The notes: generated by a model not told the origin, from the sequence alone. A stretch of 61,690 bases of DNA from Kribbella catacumbae DSM 19601 (GCF_000372465.1 NZ_AQUZ01000022.1:76515-138204), one strand, 5' to 3'. Positions 8,507 through 18,708 are shown, counted from the stretch's first letter. Program-made: numbers and translations.

Positions 8507-9868
8507 TCAGAGCCATTCGCCGAAGGCGAGGGGGTGGCGGGTGCAGAGGTAGGTGGCCCAGTGGAGGGTGGTGGGGGTGCCGGTGGCGTCTCGGGTGATG
8601 CGGAGGAGTTCGCCTGTTTCGCGGCCGGAGATGGTGCGGTAGACGTCTTCGGAGATCTTCTCGAAGGCGGCTGGGGGCTTCCAGTCGGGGGCGCCTTGGG
8701 CGGTTGCCTCGAGGGTGCCTTCGCGGACGGAGAAGACGTATGGCGAGCCTTCGGAGAACCACGTGCCCAGTACGCCGGCCAGGTCGGCCGGCACCGTCGT
8801 ACCGGGGGTCCATGCCGAGGGCGGTTGCGGGTCGTCGGTGAGGGTCTTCAGCAACAGGTCCGTGGCCAGGCCGGCCGGGTCGGGCGCTGAGGTGGTGTTC
8901 ATCAGCGCGATGCCGGCCGTACCGGACGAGCGGTGCACGAAGGTGCCGGTGATGTGGCCGGGCATGCCGCCGGTGTGGCCGACGACGACGCGGTCGCCGA
9001 GCCGGACCAGCATGAAGCCGAGCCCGAAGCCGACCTGCCAGCGTTCGTCCGCCATGATCTGCGGCTGGCACATCTCCTCGACGGTGTCCTTGGCCAGCAC
9101 CTCGTCGACCGGGTTCGCGATGAACATCGCCCACTTCGCCAGGTCCGCCGCGGTACTGGCGAGTCCGCCGCACGCGTTCATCGCGCCGATGTCGAGCACC
9201 GGCTCCTTCACCGGTACGTCGGAGAACGGCGGCACGTAGTACCCCTGCGCCGCCGGGCCGCCGTCCAGCCCGACCGTCGTCCGGCGCATCTCCAGTGGTT
9301 GCAGGATGCGGGCCTGGATCGACTCGTACCAGCTCCGTCCGTCGACCCGCGCGACGATCTCGCCGAGGACCGAGTAGACCAGGTTCGAGTAGTGGAACCG
9401 GTGATGCGGTTTGCCGACCCGCTCGGCGTCGTTCCAGCCCGTGAGCAGTTCCTCGCGGTTCGGGAACGTCATCTGGTCCCACACGTCGCCGACCGGTTCG
9501 CGCTGCATGCCGCTGATGTGGCTGAGCATCTGCCGCACGGTGATGCCGCCGTGCTTGGTCTCGGGCAGCAGCGTGTCCGCCTGGTCGTCCAGACTCAGCT
9601 TGCCCTCGTCGCGCAGCGCCATGATCGCGACCGCGGTGAAGGTCTTGCTGTGCGAGGCGATCAGGTACTGCGTATCGGCGGTAGGCGCGACGCCAGGCTG
9701 ATCCAGGTCGGCCGAACCGACCCCTTCACACCAGGCGAGCGCACCGTCCCGGGCGACGGCGCCCACGAGTCCGGGCACGCGCCCCTTGGCCTGACGTTCG
9801 GTGATGATCCGGCGGAGTGCGGACTGGGTCTGAGCGGAGATCTCGGTCACCGGTCGACAGTAAGGCAT
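8507..9868 (-). CDS. Serine hydrolase of the beta-lactamase (class C/esterase) superfamily
   Basis: A 453-residue protein with all three active-site elements of penicillin-binding-protein-like serine hydrolases: SxxK in IASHSKTF (about residue 71), YxN in HYSNLVYS (about 155) and HTGG in GHTGGMPGH near 293. The catalytic domain is followed by about 100 residues resembling the lipocalin-like tail of many class C-type esterases. No signal peptide is evident from the ATG at 9866-9868, so a cytoplasmic esterase or peptidase is more likely than antibiotic resistance. A second possible start is the GTG at the seventh codon. It is divergent from the SARP regulator at 9934, which might control it. 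Confidence 0.88.
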   Translation of the reverse strand: MPYCRPVTEISAQTQSALRRIITERQAKGRVPGLVGAVARDGALAWCEGVGSADLDQPGVAPTADTQYLIASHSKTFTAVAIMALRDEGKLSLDDQADTLLPETKHGGITVRQMLSHISGMQREPVGDVWDQMTFPNREELLTGWNDAERVGKPHHRFHYSNLVYSVLGEIVARVDGRSWYESIQARILQPLEMRRTTVGLDGGPAAQGYYVPPFSDVPVKEPVLDIGAMNACGGLASTAADLAKWAMFIANPVDEVLAKDTVEEMCQPQIMADERWQVGFGLGFMLVRLGDRVVVGHTGGMPGHITGTFVHRSSGTAGIALMNTTSAPDPAGLATDLLLKTLTDDPQPPSAWTPGTTVPADLAGVLGTWFSEGSPYVFSVREGTLEATAQGAPDWKPPAAFEKISEDVYRTISGRETGELLRITRDATGTPTTLHWATYLCTRHPLAFGEWL

Positions 9869-9933
9869 CTCGGCGCCTTTCGGATGTGACAAACGGCAGG
9901 GGTTCGGACGGGCAGGTGTGGCAGGCTGGTGGG

Positions 9934-12900
9934 GTGCGCATAGCGGTGCTCGGTCCTCTCGCGATGTGGGCGGCCGACGGATCTCCGCTGGACGTCCGCG
10001 GAGTCCGGCTGCGTGGCCTGCTGGCCCGGCTGGCACTGAGTGCGGGCCGCCCCGTCGGCATCGACACCTTGGTCGACGGTCTGTGGGGCACCGAAGCGCC
10101 GAGCGCCAACGCACTCCAGTCGCTCGTCTCCCGGCTGCGAGGCGGCCTGCCCGCGACGGAGTCGAGCATCTCGGTCCAGTCCGGGCCCGCCGGCTACACG
10201 CTGACGATCTCGCCGGAATCGGTGGACGCACTCCAGTTCGAAGACCTGGTACGCCGCGGCCGCGTGCTGCTGACCTCCGATCCGGGCCAGGCAAGAGCGC
10301 TGCTCACGCAGGCCGAGCGGCTCTGGCGCGGTGACGCACTGGCAGATCTGCGCGATCTTCCGTTCGCCGCGATCGAGGCCGACCGCCTCGCGGAGCTGAA
10401 GCTGGGCGCCTCCGAGGATCTCGCCGAGGCGGCCGTGACAAGCGGCAACTCACGCGAGGTGACGCCAGAACTCGAGCGCCTCAGCGTCGCTCATCCTCTC
10501 CGTGAACGCGTCCACGAACTCCTCATCAGAGCCCTGTACGCCGACGGCCGCCAAGCGGAAGCACTGGCGGCCTACGAGCGGGTCCGGACGACCCTGGCCG
10601 ACGAGTTGGGCGCAGATCCCGGCGCCAGACTCCGCGACCTCCATGTGTCCGTACTACGCGGCGACGCGATCGACCCGCTCGCCACGGCGGCCGTAGTACC
10701 GGCTGCCCGTGAGCCGGCCCGGCGGAACAACCTCCGAGCCCCGATGACCAGCTTCGTCGGCCGGGCGGACGATGTCGCCGAGTTGGCCCGCCTGCTCAGC
10801 AACGGCACGCGGCTCGTCACCATGGTCGGTCCCGGTGGCGCCGGCAAGACCCGGCTGGCGACCGAGACGGGCAGGTCGCTGGTCGAGCAGACCGGCGACG
10901 GGCTCTGGTTCGTCGAGCTGGCACCGCTCGCCGACGCGGCCGATGTGGCCCCCACGATCCTGACCACCCTCGGCGCCAGCGAGTACGTCGACAGCCTGCA
11001 GACGGGCATCGCGCCGAAGAACTTCCCGACCAGCCGGGCGGCCACCGAGCGACTCGTCGACGTGATCGCGGATCGCCGCGTGCTGCTCATGCTCGACAAC
11101 TGCGAGCACCTCGTCCAGGAGGTCGCCGACCTGGTCGACTCGCTGCTCGCGTCCTGTCCCCGGCTGAGGGTGCTGACCACCAGCCGCGAACCCCTGAGCA
11201 TCCCCGGCGAGCACCTGCATCAGGTGGGACCGCTGGGACTGCCTCCGCTCGACAGCCCCGACGACGGCTACCCGTCGATCCAGCTGTTCGTCGACCGGGC
11301 CCGGGCAGTCCGGCCCGACTTCACCATCACCGACACGAACCGGTTGGCGATCGCCGAGATCTGCCGCCGGCTCGACGGGATGCCGCTGGCGATCGAACTC
11401 GCCGCGGCCCGCCTCCGGGCGCTGACCCCGTTGCAGATCGTCGAGCGTCTCACCGACCGTTTCCGCTTGCTCACCAGCGGATCCCGGACCGCGCTGCCCC
11501 GGCATCAAACGCTGCGCGCGGTCGTGGAGTGGAGTTGGGAGCTGCTCGACCCGGACGAGCAAGCAGTCGCCCGACGCCTGTCTCTCTTCTCCGGCGGCGC
11601 GACCCTCGAAGCCGCCGAGCGCGTCTGCAGCGGACCAGGCCTGCCACCGGAGTCAGTGCTCGGAGTACTGGCTTCCCTGGTCGACAAGTCACTCGTCGAG
11701 GCCACCGCCGATGAGCGATCGGTCCGCTACCGGATGCTCGAGACAGTCAAGGCGTACGGCGCTGAGCAGCTCGCGGCGTCGGGCGAGTCCGGCCAGGTCC
11801 GGGAAACCCACACCGCGTACTTCAGCCAGCTCCTGCGACAGGCCTGGCCCAAGCTGCATACCGGCGAACAAACTGCAGTGGATCGCCCGCTTCGACGTGG
11901 ACAACGAGAACCTGCTCGACGCGCTCCGGACCTCGGTCGACGCGGGTGACGCCCAGAACTCACTCGACATGGTCTCGGTGCTCGGCGAGTACTGGAACAT
12001 GCGCGGCCGGCCGGCCGAGGCAGTCACCTGGTTCGAGGCAGCACTCGCCGTACCGGGTCCGACTCATCCGCTGGCCCGGGCGACCACGCTGATGATGTAT
12101 TCGCTCGGCGTCTTGTCGAACGGGGAGGATCCGTCGGCCCACTTCGGCCCGGCGATCCGCGGCCTAGCCGAGGTGCGGTGGCTGAGCCGCCGCTATCCGG
12201 CAGTGGCCGAGGCCGGGGTCGGCCGGTTCACCAACGCTGTCTGGGCGATGATCCGCAAGGACAAGGCGACCTGCTTCCGCGAGCTCGAGGCGGCCAGCCA
12301 TCACGAAGACGCGTGGACCCGGAACATGGCCGTGATGATGACGGCGATGTTCCGCGAGAACGAGGGCGACATCGAGGAGATGGTGGCCGGCCTTGCGACC
12401 GCGCTCGACGGGTTCCGCACCCTCGGCGACCGCTGGGGAACGTCGCTGGCGCTGCGTGGGCTGTCCAGCTACCAGTGCAGCACCGGCGACCATCACGGCG
12501 CGCTGGCCTCGATCAGCGAGGCGCTGGCCCTGATCGCGGAGCTCGGCACCACCGAAGGGGTCACGCACCTCCTGGCCCAGTCTGCTCTCAGCCGGTCCGA
12601 GCTCGAGGACTACGACGGCGCCCAGCAGGATCTGAGCCGCTCGCTGAGGATGGCCGAGGAGCAGGGAAGTCCTGCTGGGCAAGGGTTTGCGCTGATCGGG
12701 TTCAGTACGCTCGCGCGGCGGCAGGGCCGGCTGGACGAGGCCAAGGAGCTGGCCGATCGGGCCTACGGGACGCTCGACCTGATGGCCGAGCGGGTCGCTC
12801 CGCAGGGCCAGGCGATGGTGCTCGCCCAGAGCATCCGGGTGGCAGTCGCGCGCGGTGAGCTGGCCGATGCCCGCGACCACAGCAAGCTGGCAGTCGAGCT

Positions 12901-13267
12901 CGCGCTCGTCGCCGATGACATGCCGGTGGCCTCGGGCGTCGTCGAGGCCGTCGCCGACGTCGAACTGCTCGCTGGCAACGCCGAGCCGGCTGCCCGGTTC
13001 CTCGGCATCGCCGCCGCGCTGCGCGGGATGAGGACCGTGCCGGATGCCGACGTACGGCGTACCGCCGAGCGGCTGCGGACAGAGCTGGGCGAGGCGCGGT
13101 TCGATTCAGCGTACGACGCGGGCGCGACGCTGGGCCGCGAGGGCGCGATGGACGAACTCCGGAAGCGATTCGACCAGACTGGCCGGCCAGACAAGCCGGG
13201 CTCGCTCCGCGTCGGCGCCGGACCTGCGGGCACCCTGCGCACGACCGGATCAGTTGAGCATGAGTGA
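9934..13267 (+). pseudogene. AfsR/SARP-type regulator, split by a frameshift
   Basis: Large transcriptional regulator of about 1,110 residues if the frame is restored. Order: winged-helix DNA-binding domain (residues 1-90, starting VRIAVLGPL), BTAD domain (about 95-240), NB-ARC-type ATPase with the Walker A GPGGAGKTR and LLMLDNCEHL as Walker B, then a TPR-rich C-terminus. The frame starting at the GTG at 9934 ends at 11949, and the TPR region continues in the next frame to 13267. The switch can be placed at the AAA run 11870-11872: removing one A restores GEQLQWIARFDVDNENL across the joint. Both halves look intact, so this is a recent mutation or a base-calling error. The tail overlaps the convergent TetR gene by 18 bases. 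Confidence 0.88.
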
Positions 13268-13876
13268 GACGGCCAGGTCGCGCAGGTTGGCCTGGACCTG
13301 GTCCTCCGGCGGGCGCGGGTCGGTCAGCATCCAGTCGTAGACGACGGTGTTGACCGCGCCGATGAAACACAGGCCGAGGAAGCGGAAGTCCTTGCGGGTC
13401 AGCTCGTTGCGCGCGACCGCCACGTCGCCGACGCCGACGACGCTGGAGATCAGCAGTTCACGGAAGGCGATCCGCTGCTCCTCCACCGCGGGGCTCGCGC
13501 CGACCACCTCGACGAACGAGATCTGGGCCCGGCGCAGGTCGGCCATGATGGTCTGCAGGTAGCCGTCGACAGCTGCCACGATCCGCTCCCGGACCGGCGC
13601 GTCGGCGGTCGCCGCGAGCGCCTCACTGGTACTGCGGACGGCCAGCTCGATCACCTGGGCGTGCACCGCGAGCAGTACGGCTTCCTTGTTCTGGAACTCG
13701 TGGTAGAAGTGCCGGGTCGAGACTTTCGCCTGTGCACACAGGCGTTCCACCGAGGTCGCGGGGTAGCCGTCGGTGCCGAACAGCTCCAGCGCGGCGTCCA
13801 GCAGTCGCTCCCGGCGCGCCGCCTTCCACTCGTCGACCGAGCGTCCGGAGTAACGGCGTGCGGAGGGTTCGTTCAT
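13250..13876 (-). CDS. TetR/AcrR family transcriptional regulator
   Basis: A 208-residue TetR-type repressor. The helix-turn-helix lies at about residues 25-68 with TSVERLCAQAKVSTRHFYH as the recognition part, and the C-terminal domain is helical. AGAGGT six bases before the ATG supports the start. It is divergent from the acyl-CoA ligase at 13995; a perfect inverted repeat (AAGTGAAAAG and its complement) sits between them and is the obvious operator. Its 3' end overlaps the end of the SARP gene by 18 bases. By context it should control the ligase-lipase pair. Confidence 0.92.
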   Translation of the reverse strand: MNEPSARRYSGRSVDEWKAARRERLLDAALELFGTDGYPATSVERLCAQAKVSTRHFYHEFQNKEAVLLAVHAQVIELAVRSTSEALAATADAPVRERIVAAVDGYLQTIMADLRRAQISFVEVVGASPAVEEQRIAFRELLISSVVGVGDVAVARNELTRKDFRFLGLCFIGAVNTVVYDWMLTDPRPPEDQVQANLRDLAVSLMLN

Positions 13877-13909
13877 TGCACCTCTCGTCGATACCCCGTG
13901 CGTGAACTC

Positions 13910-13939
13910 TTGCCATCTTAGCCAGATCGGTTCTACATT
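13910..13939 (+). promoter_or_regulatory. Candidate promoter of the ligase-lipase operon
   Basis: TTGCCA (13910-13915), an 18-base spacer and TACATT (13934-13939) match sigma-A-type boxes moderately well. The predicted start, near 13946, is immediately in front of the palindromic operator. Confidence 0.5.
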
Positions 13940-13953
13940 ACTGACCAGTTTTC

Positions 13954-13977
13954 AAGTGAAAAGAACACTTTTCACTT
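13954..13977. promoter_or_regulatory. Palindromic TetR operator
   Basis: Perfect 10-bp inverted repeat AAGTGAAAAG / CTTTTCACTT separated by AACA. It lies between the divergent TetR gene and the acyl-CoA ligase and just downstream of the candidate -10 box, a good position for repression. Confidence 0.8.
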
Positions 13978-13994
13978 CGACTCTGGAGGCGTCC

Positions 13995-15581
13995 ATGAGG
14001 CCTGCCGACAAACTGCGTGCTGTCCGGGTACTGCGTACCGCCGGACTGCTCGATCTGCGCCACCCGGCGCTGACCGCGAGGTCCTCGCTGGCGATGCGCC
14101 GGCTCGGGCCGATCGCCGGGGCGGCCCACATCTCCGCCCGACGGAATCCCGACGATCTCGCCCTGGTCGACGAGCTAGGCGAGCTCAGCTACGGCGACCT
14201 GGACCGCCGCGCGAACGCACTTGCCCGCGGTTGGGCGGCAGCCGGTGCTGAGCCGGGTCAGGTGATCGGCGTGCTCTGCCGGGACCATCGTGGCGTCGTC
14301 GACTCGATGATTGCCTGCGGCAAGCTCGGCGTCCGGCTGGTGCTGCTCAACACCGGCTTCAGCCGGGTCCAACTGGCCGATGTCGCTTGCAGGGAAGGGG
14401 TTTCGGCACTCGTCCACGACGAGGAGTTCGACGAGCTGCTGTCCGCAGTACCGGCGACTGTCCGGCGTTTTGTTGCCTGGGGCTCTTCAAGTGAGCTCGA
14501 GGCTCTGATCGCCGCGAACGATGACGGTCCACTGGACCTGCCGAGGCAGCAAGCCGGGATGGTGCTGCTGACCGGCGGCACCACCGGTACGCCGAAAGGC
14601 GCGCCCCGGCAGGTTCGTTCACCGTTGATGGCCGCGCAGTTCCTCGACCGCGTGCCGTTGCGTCGTGGCGACACCGTCTTCATCGCCGCACCCACATTCC
14701 ACGGCACCGGGCTCACGCAGTTCATCATGACGCTCGCGCTGGGCTCGACGATCGTGCTCCGCCGCCGCTTCGACGCCCGCGCGACCCTCGAAGGCATCGC
14801 GCGACATCGGGCCACCGCGCTGATCGTCGTACCGACCATGCTGCAACGGATTCTGGCGTCCGAGCCCGAGCGCTACGACACCAGCTCGCTGCGGGTGATC
14901 ATGAGCGCCGGCGCCTTGCTGCCAACGGATCTGGGCAACCGGACGATGGCCGCCTTCGGCCCGGTACTGCACAACCTCTACGGCTCGACCGAATGCGCCG
15001 TCGCCACCGTCGCGATGCCCGAAGACTGGCAAGCCGCCCCCGGTACTGCGGGCCTCCCGCCGGTCGGCTGTCAGGTCCGCCTGTACGACGACGCCGACCG
15101 GCCGATCTCCAAGCCGGCAGCAACCGGGCGGATCTTCGTCGGCAACGGGCTCAGCTTCGCCGGCTACTCCGGCGGTGGCCACAAGGACATGATCGACGGC
15201 CTGCTGAGCACCGGCGACCTCGGCCACTTCGACACCGCCGGCCGGTTGTTCGTGGACGGCCGCGACGACGACATGATCGTGTCCGGCGGCGAGAACGTGT
15301 TCCCGATCGAGGTCGAGAACCTGGTCGAGGCGATGCCCGGCGTCGCCGAGGTCGCGTCCCTCGGCGTCGCGGACGAGGAGTTCGGCCAGCGCCTGCGGCT
15401 GTACGTCGTACTGGAGGACGGCTCGACCCTCGACAGTAGTGCGATCCGCAACCACGTCCGGGAGAACCTGGCCCGTTTCAAAGTCCCCCGCGAAGTCGTT
15501 TTCCTCGATGAGCTCCCCCGTACTGCGACCGGCAAGGTCTATCGCCCCCACCTCGAAGGCAGGACACAGCATGAACGGTAG
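13995..15581 (+). CDS. Acyl-CoA synthetase (AMP-binding family)
   Basis: A 528-residue adenylate-forming ligase. Motifs: MVLLTGGTTGTPKGAPR near residue 190, NLYGSTECAVAT near 325, STGDLGHFDTAGRLFVDGR near 405 and LPRTATGKVYR at the end with the catalytic lysine. The N-terminal 60 residues before the first conserved block are longer than in many ligases and include a Leu/Ala/Arg-rich stretch. The ATG at 13995 follows CTGGAGG. Its last codons overlap the start of the secreted lipase by 11 bases, so the two are translated from one mRNA. A likely job is CoA activation of a fatty acid that the lipase releases outside the cell. Confidence 0.92.
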   Translation: MRPADKLRAVRVLRTAGLLDLRHPALTARSSLAMRRLGPIAGAAHISARRNPDDLALVDELGELSYGDLDRRANALARGWAAAGAEPGQVIGVLCRDHRGVVDSMIACGKLGVRLVLLNTGFSRVQLADVACREGVSALVHDEEFDELLSAVPATVRRFVAWGSSSELEALIAANDDGPLDLPRQQAGMVLLTGGTTGTPKGAPRQVRSPLMAAQFLDRVPLRRGDTVFIAAPTFHGTGLTQFIMTLALGSTIVLRRRFDARATLEGIARHRATALIVVPTMLQRILASEPERYDTSSLRVIMSAGALLPTDLGNRTMAAFGPVLHNLYGSTECAVATVAMPEDWQAAPGTAGLPPVGCQVRLYDDADRPISKPAATGRIFVGNGLSFAGYSGGGHKDMIDGLLSTGDLGHFDTAGRLFVDGRDDDMIVSGGENVFPIEVENLVEAMPGVAEVASLGVADEEFGQRLRLYVVLEDGSTLDSSAIRNHVRENLARFKVPREVVFLDELPRTATGKVYRPHLEGRTQHER

Positions 15582-16746
15582 AAGGAAAGCACTCGTCGCT
15601 CTCGCAGTTTCGATCGGTCTGCTCGCGACCGCGGCACCACCCGCGTCGGCGGCGATCGCCGAGCCCGACCAGGATGTCTTCTACCAACCGGCTCCCGGGT
15701 ATGAGTCGAAGACGCCCGGCACGGTGCTGAAGAAGCGGGCGGTCACGGTGACTGGCTTGGGGATTCCCTTGCCGGTGAAGGCGATCCAGCTGCAGTCACG
15801 CAGTACCGATGCAAAGAACCGGCCGGTGACGGTCGTGTCGACGGTGATCGTGCCACTGACCCCGTACCTCGGCCAGCGGCCGTTGCTCTCGTACCAGCCG
15901 GCTATCGACTCGCTCGGTGATCAGTGCAACCCGTCGTACACGTTGCGGACTGGGCTGGAGAAGGAGCTGCCGCTGCTGGCTCTCGGGCTGGCGAAGGGCT
16001 GGGTCGTCGTGGTGACGGACTATCAAGGACCGCGGGATGCCTACGGCGCCGGGCACATGGAGGGGCACGCCGTACTGGACGGCATCCGGGCGACGCTGGC
16101 TACATCGGAGACCGGCCTGTCGGCGCAGACGAAGGTGGGCATCTGGGGGTACTCCGGCGGCGGGCTGGCGACTGGCTGGGCCGCGCAGCTGCAACCGGCG
16201 TACGCGCCTGAACTCAACCTCGTAGGCGTCGCCTCCGGTGGTATGCCGGCTGACCTGGCGGCGGCCGGACGCCAGATGGACGGTGGCCCCTTCGCTGGGC
16301 TGTTCATCGCCGCGGCGATCGGCGTGAGCCGGGAGTACCCCGAACTGCTGAGCATCTTCAATGCCAAGGGCAAGCAGTTGATCGCGGCGATGGACGACCT
16401 GTGCGTCACCGAGGAGGCCCTCTACGCGTTCCACAGCGTCAAGCAGTACAGCGATTCCCCCGACCCGCTCGGCGAGCCGATCGCCCAGCAGGTACTGACG
16501 ATCAACAAGATGGGCTCGTCCGGCCCCAAGGCCCCGGTCTACCTGTACCACTCGAAGTTCGACGAACTGATCCCGTGGAGCGCCGGCAAGGCCGTCAACG
16601 ACGCCTGGTGCGCCAAGGGCACAAAGGTCCTGATGTACACCGACTACGCCAGCGAACACAATGTCCTCGCCGTCACCGGCGCCCCGGCCGCCGTCGCGTA
16701 CCTCAACGCCCGCTTCCTCGGCTTCAAGGCTCCGAGCACCTGCTGA
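15571..16746 (+). CDS. Secreted lipase, LIP family alpha/beta hydrolase
   Basis: A 391-residue exported hydrolase. The signal peptide (MNGRRKALVALAVSIGLLAT, cleavage after PPASAA near residue 27) is clear. The nucleophile elbow is GYSGGG near residue 192, and the later FDELIP and SEHNVL segments provide the expected acid and His of the triad. The overall pattern (WVVVVTDYQGP, PVYLYHSKFDELIP) is that of the secretory lipase family known from actinomycetes and fungi. The start ATG lies inside the end of the acyl-CoA ligase gene. Probable role: hydrolysis of esters or triacylglycerols outside the cell to feed the ligase. Confidence 0.9.
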   Translation: MNGRRKALVALAVSIGLLATAAPPASAAIAEPDQDVFYQPAPGYESKTPGTVLKKRAVTVTGLGIPLPVKAIQLQSRSTDAKNRPVTVVSTVIVPLTPYLGQRPLLSYQPAIDSLGDQCNPSYTLRTGLEKELPLLALGLAKGWVVVVTDYQGPRDAYGAGHMEGHAVLDGIRATLATSETGLSAQTKVGIWGYSGGGLATGWAAQLQPAYAPELNLVGVASGGMPADLAAAGRQMDGGPFAGLFIAAAIGVSREYPELLSIFNAKGKQLIAAMDDLCVTEEALYAFHSVKQYSDSPDPLGEPIAQQVLTINKMGSSGPKAPVYLYHSKFDELIPWSAGKAVNDAWCAKGTKVLMYTDYASEHNVLAVTGAPAAVAYLNARFLGFKAPSTC

Positions 16747-16755
16747 CCACAACGA

Positions 16756-16786
16756 CCAAGAGGGCCGGGAAGCTCGGCCCTCTTGG
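16756..16786. terminator. Bidirectional terminator between convergent genes
   Basis: Perfect 12-bp stem CCAAGAGGGCCG / CGGCCCTCTTGG with a 7-base loop, between the lipase stop and the end of the ABC permease gene. T-rich stretches are short on both sides. Confidence 0.75.
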
Positions 16787-16800
16787 TGGTTCGGGAACTC

Positions 16801-17610
16801 TCAGGTCCGCCGGCGGTAGGCGCGGATCGCCAGCGGAGCGAAGACCGCGACCAGGCCGACCATCCAGGCCAGCGTGATCAGCAAGGGCTTCTGGACGTCG
16901 CCGCCGATCATCAGGCCGCGCATCGTGTCGACCAGGTAGGTCACCGGGTTCACCTTCGTCCACGACTGCAGGAAGCCGGGCAGGGTGGTCGTCTGGACGA
17001 AGATGTTGCTGCCGAAGGTCAGCGGGAACATGACCAGGAAGGCGATGCCCTGCACTCCCTGCGCGGTCTTCAGCTTCAGCCCGAGCCAGACCCAGACCCA
17101 GCACAGCGAGAGTGCGAAGAGCAGCACCACCAGGCAGGCGAGCAGCCCGTTGCCGACACCGTTCTCGAACCGGAAGCCGAGCAGGAAGCCGGCCGTCATC
17201 AGGATCACGATCGAGGTCAGGTAGCGGACCGCGTCTCCCAGTACCGCGCCGATCAGTGGCGCCACCCGGGCGATCGGCAGGCTGCGGAACCTGTCGAAGA
17301 CGCCCTTGGCGAAGTCCTCGTTCAGCGCGACGCCGGTGCCCAGGGTGGAGAACACCACCGACTGCACAAGGACGCCGGGCAGCAGATAGGGCAGATAGTC
17401 GTGCCAAGTGCCGCCGCCCGCGATAGCGCCGCCGAAGACGAACAGGAACAGCAGCAGGAAGATGATCGGCTGGATCGTCACGTCCGCCAGGGCTTCCGGG
17501 TTCTGCCGGATCCGGACGATGTTGCGCCAGGCAAGCGTCAGACTCTGCTCGGCCCAGGCGAACGGCCTGCTCCGCCGGGTGGCCGGTACTTCCAACGTTG
17601 CGGTGCTCAT
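16801..17610 (-). CDS. ABC-2 type transporter permease, DrrB family
   Basis: Membrane subunit of a drug or lipid exporter, 269 residues. Six hydrophobic segments can be followed (for example IIFLLLFLFVFGGAI near 50 and GIAFLVMFPLTFGSNIF near 180), and the ABC-2 signature region around PATFGSNIFVQ-like residues, then LPGFLQSWTKVNPVTYLVD, is typical of daunorubicin-resistance DrrB proteins. It begins 4 bases inside the end of the ATPase gene (ATGA overlap), so the two form one unit. There is no dedicated regulator next to it. The exported compound is unknown. Confidence 0.92.
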   Translation of the reverse strand: MSTATLEVPATRRSRPFAWAEQSLTLAWRNIVRIRQNPEALADVTIQPIIFLLLFLFVFGGAIAGGGTWHDYLPYLLPGVLVQSVVFSTLGTGVALNEDFAKGVFDRFRSLPIARVAPLIGAVLGDAVRYLTSIVILMTAGFLLGFRFENGVGNGLLACLVVLLFALSLCWVWVWLGLKLKTAQGVQGIAFLVMFPLTFGSNIFVQTTTLPGFLQSWTKVNPVTYLVDTMRGLMIGGDVQKPLLITLAWMVGLVAVFAPLAIRAYRRRT

Positions 17611-18593
17611 CGGCTCGCTCCTTCCAGTACTGCGATGCTCTGCTCTTGGGCGGCGTGCCCGGTCAGGGCGAGGAAGACCTCATCCAGGCTCGGCAGCCGC
17701 AGGGACAGCTCGGTGACAGCGATCCCGGCCTCGTCGAGGCGGCGGACCACCACCGGCATCGACGTACCGTCAGAAACAGGCACGCTCACCAGCGCGTTCA
17801 CGACATCGACGGTCGGACGGGTGCCGACCGCTTCGGAGACGATCGCGGCCACGCGCTCGAGGTGGCCAGGCTCGGCCGGGCGGACGTCGAGCGACTGCTT
17901 GCCGGCCTGCGCCTTGAGCTCGGACGGCCGCCCTTCGGCGACCACCTTGCCCTTGTCGAACACCATGATCGAGTCGGCCAGCGCATCAGCTTCTTCCAGG
18001 TACTGCGTGGTCAGCAGCACCGTCGTACCGTCGAGCACCAGGTTGCGGATGGTGTCCCACACCCCGTTGCGGGCGTGCGGGTCGAGGCCAGTGGTCGGCT
18101 CGTCCAGGTAGAGGATGCTCGGGTTGCCGACCAGGCTGGCGGCCAGGTCGAGCCGCCGGCGCATGCCGCCGGAGTACGTCTTGGCGATCCGGTCCCCCGC
18201 GTCGGTCAACTCGAAGCGCTCCAGCAACTGGTCCGCCCGGGTCTTGGACTGGTCCCGCGGAAGGCCGAGCAGCCGGCCGATCATGACCAGGTTGCGACGC
18301 CCGGACATGTCCTCGTCGACCGAGGCGTACTGGCCCGTGAGGCCGATGATCTCGCGGACCCGGGGCGCCTCGCGGACGACGTCGTACCCGCCGACTTCTG
18401 CGTGCCCGGCGTCCGGCCGCAGCAGGGTGCCGAGGATCCGGACCGCCGTGGTCTTGCCGGCGCCGTTCGGGCCGAGGACGCCGAGCACGGTGCCGGTCGG
18501 CACGGTCAGGTCCACGCCGTCCAGCGCGGTGGTGCTGCCATATTTCTTGACCAGACCTTCGGCCGAGATGGCGACCTGGTTCGTTGTGGACAT
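17607..18593 (-). CDS. ABC transporter ATPase, DrrA family
   Basis: Energy-coupling ATPase of the exporter with the permease at 16801, 328 residues. Walker A is GPNGAGKTTAV near residue 40, the Q-loop is GLTGQYASVDED, the ABC signature is YSGGMRRRLDLA near 140, Walker B is ILYLDEPTTGLD near 160 and the switch His is in LLTTQYLEEADAL (Q in place of His at TTQ, as usual for DrrA). The C-terminal domain beyond residue 230 (LDVRPAEPGHLERVAAIVSE) is the DrrA-specific extension. The start ATG has no strong ribosome site nearby other than AGGAACC. Confidence 0.93.
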   Translation of the reverse strand: MSTTNQVAISAEGLVKKYGSTTALDGVDLTVPTGTVLGVLGPNGAGKTTAVRILGTLLRPDAGHAEVGGYDVVREAPRVREIIGLTGQYASVDEDMSGRRNLVMIGRLLGLPRDQSKTRADQLLERFELTDAGDRIAKTYSGGMRRRLDLAASLVGNPSILYLDEPTTGLDPHARNGVWDTIRNLVLDGTTVLLTTQYLEEADALADSIMVFDKGKVVAEGRPSELKAQAGKQSLDVRPAEPGHLERVAAIVSEAVGTRPTVDVVNALVSVPVSDGTSMPVVVRRLDEAGIAVTELSLRLPSLDEVFLALTGHAAQEQSIAVLEGASR

Positions 18594-18708
18594 CTTGGTT
18601 CCTCCCAGAAGACTGTTTCCGGGATTACAGTGCGCCCACCCGCTGGCAGCGGCCTGGCACTCGGCTGACAGCCCATGCCAGGCCCCCGCCAGACCCTGTC
18701 AGCCTGTC

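Noticed and set aside
11866..11878. Programmed ribosomal frameshift in the SARP regulator
   Set aside because: The site CAAACTG is not a known slippery heptamer and no downstream stimulator is evident; mutation or base-calling error is simpler.
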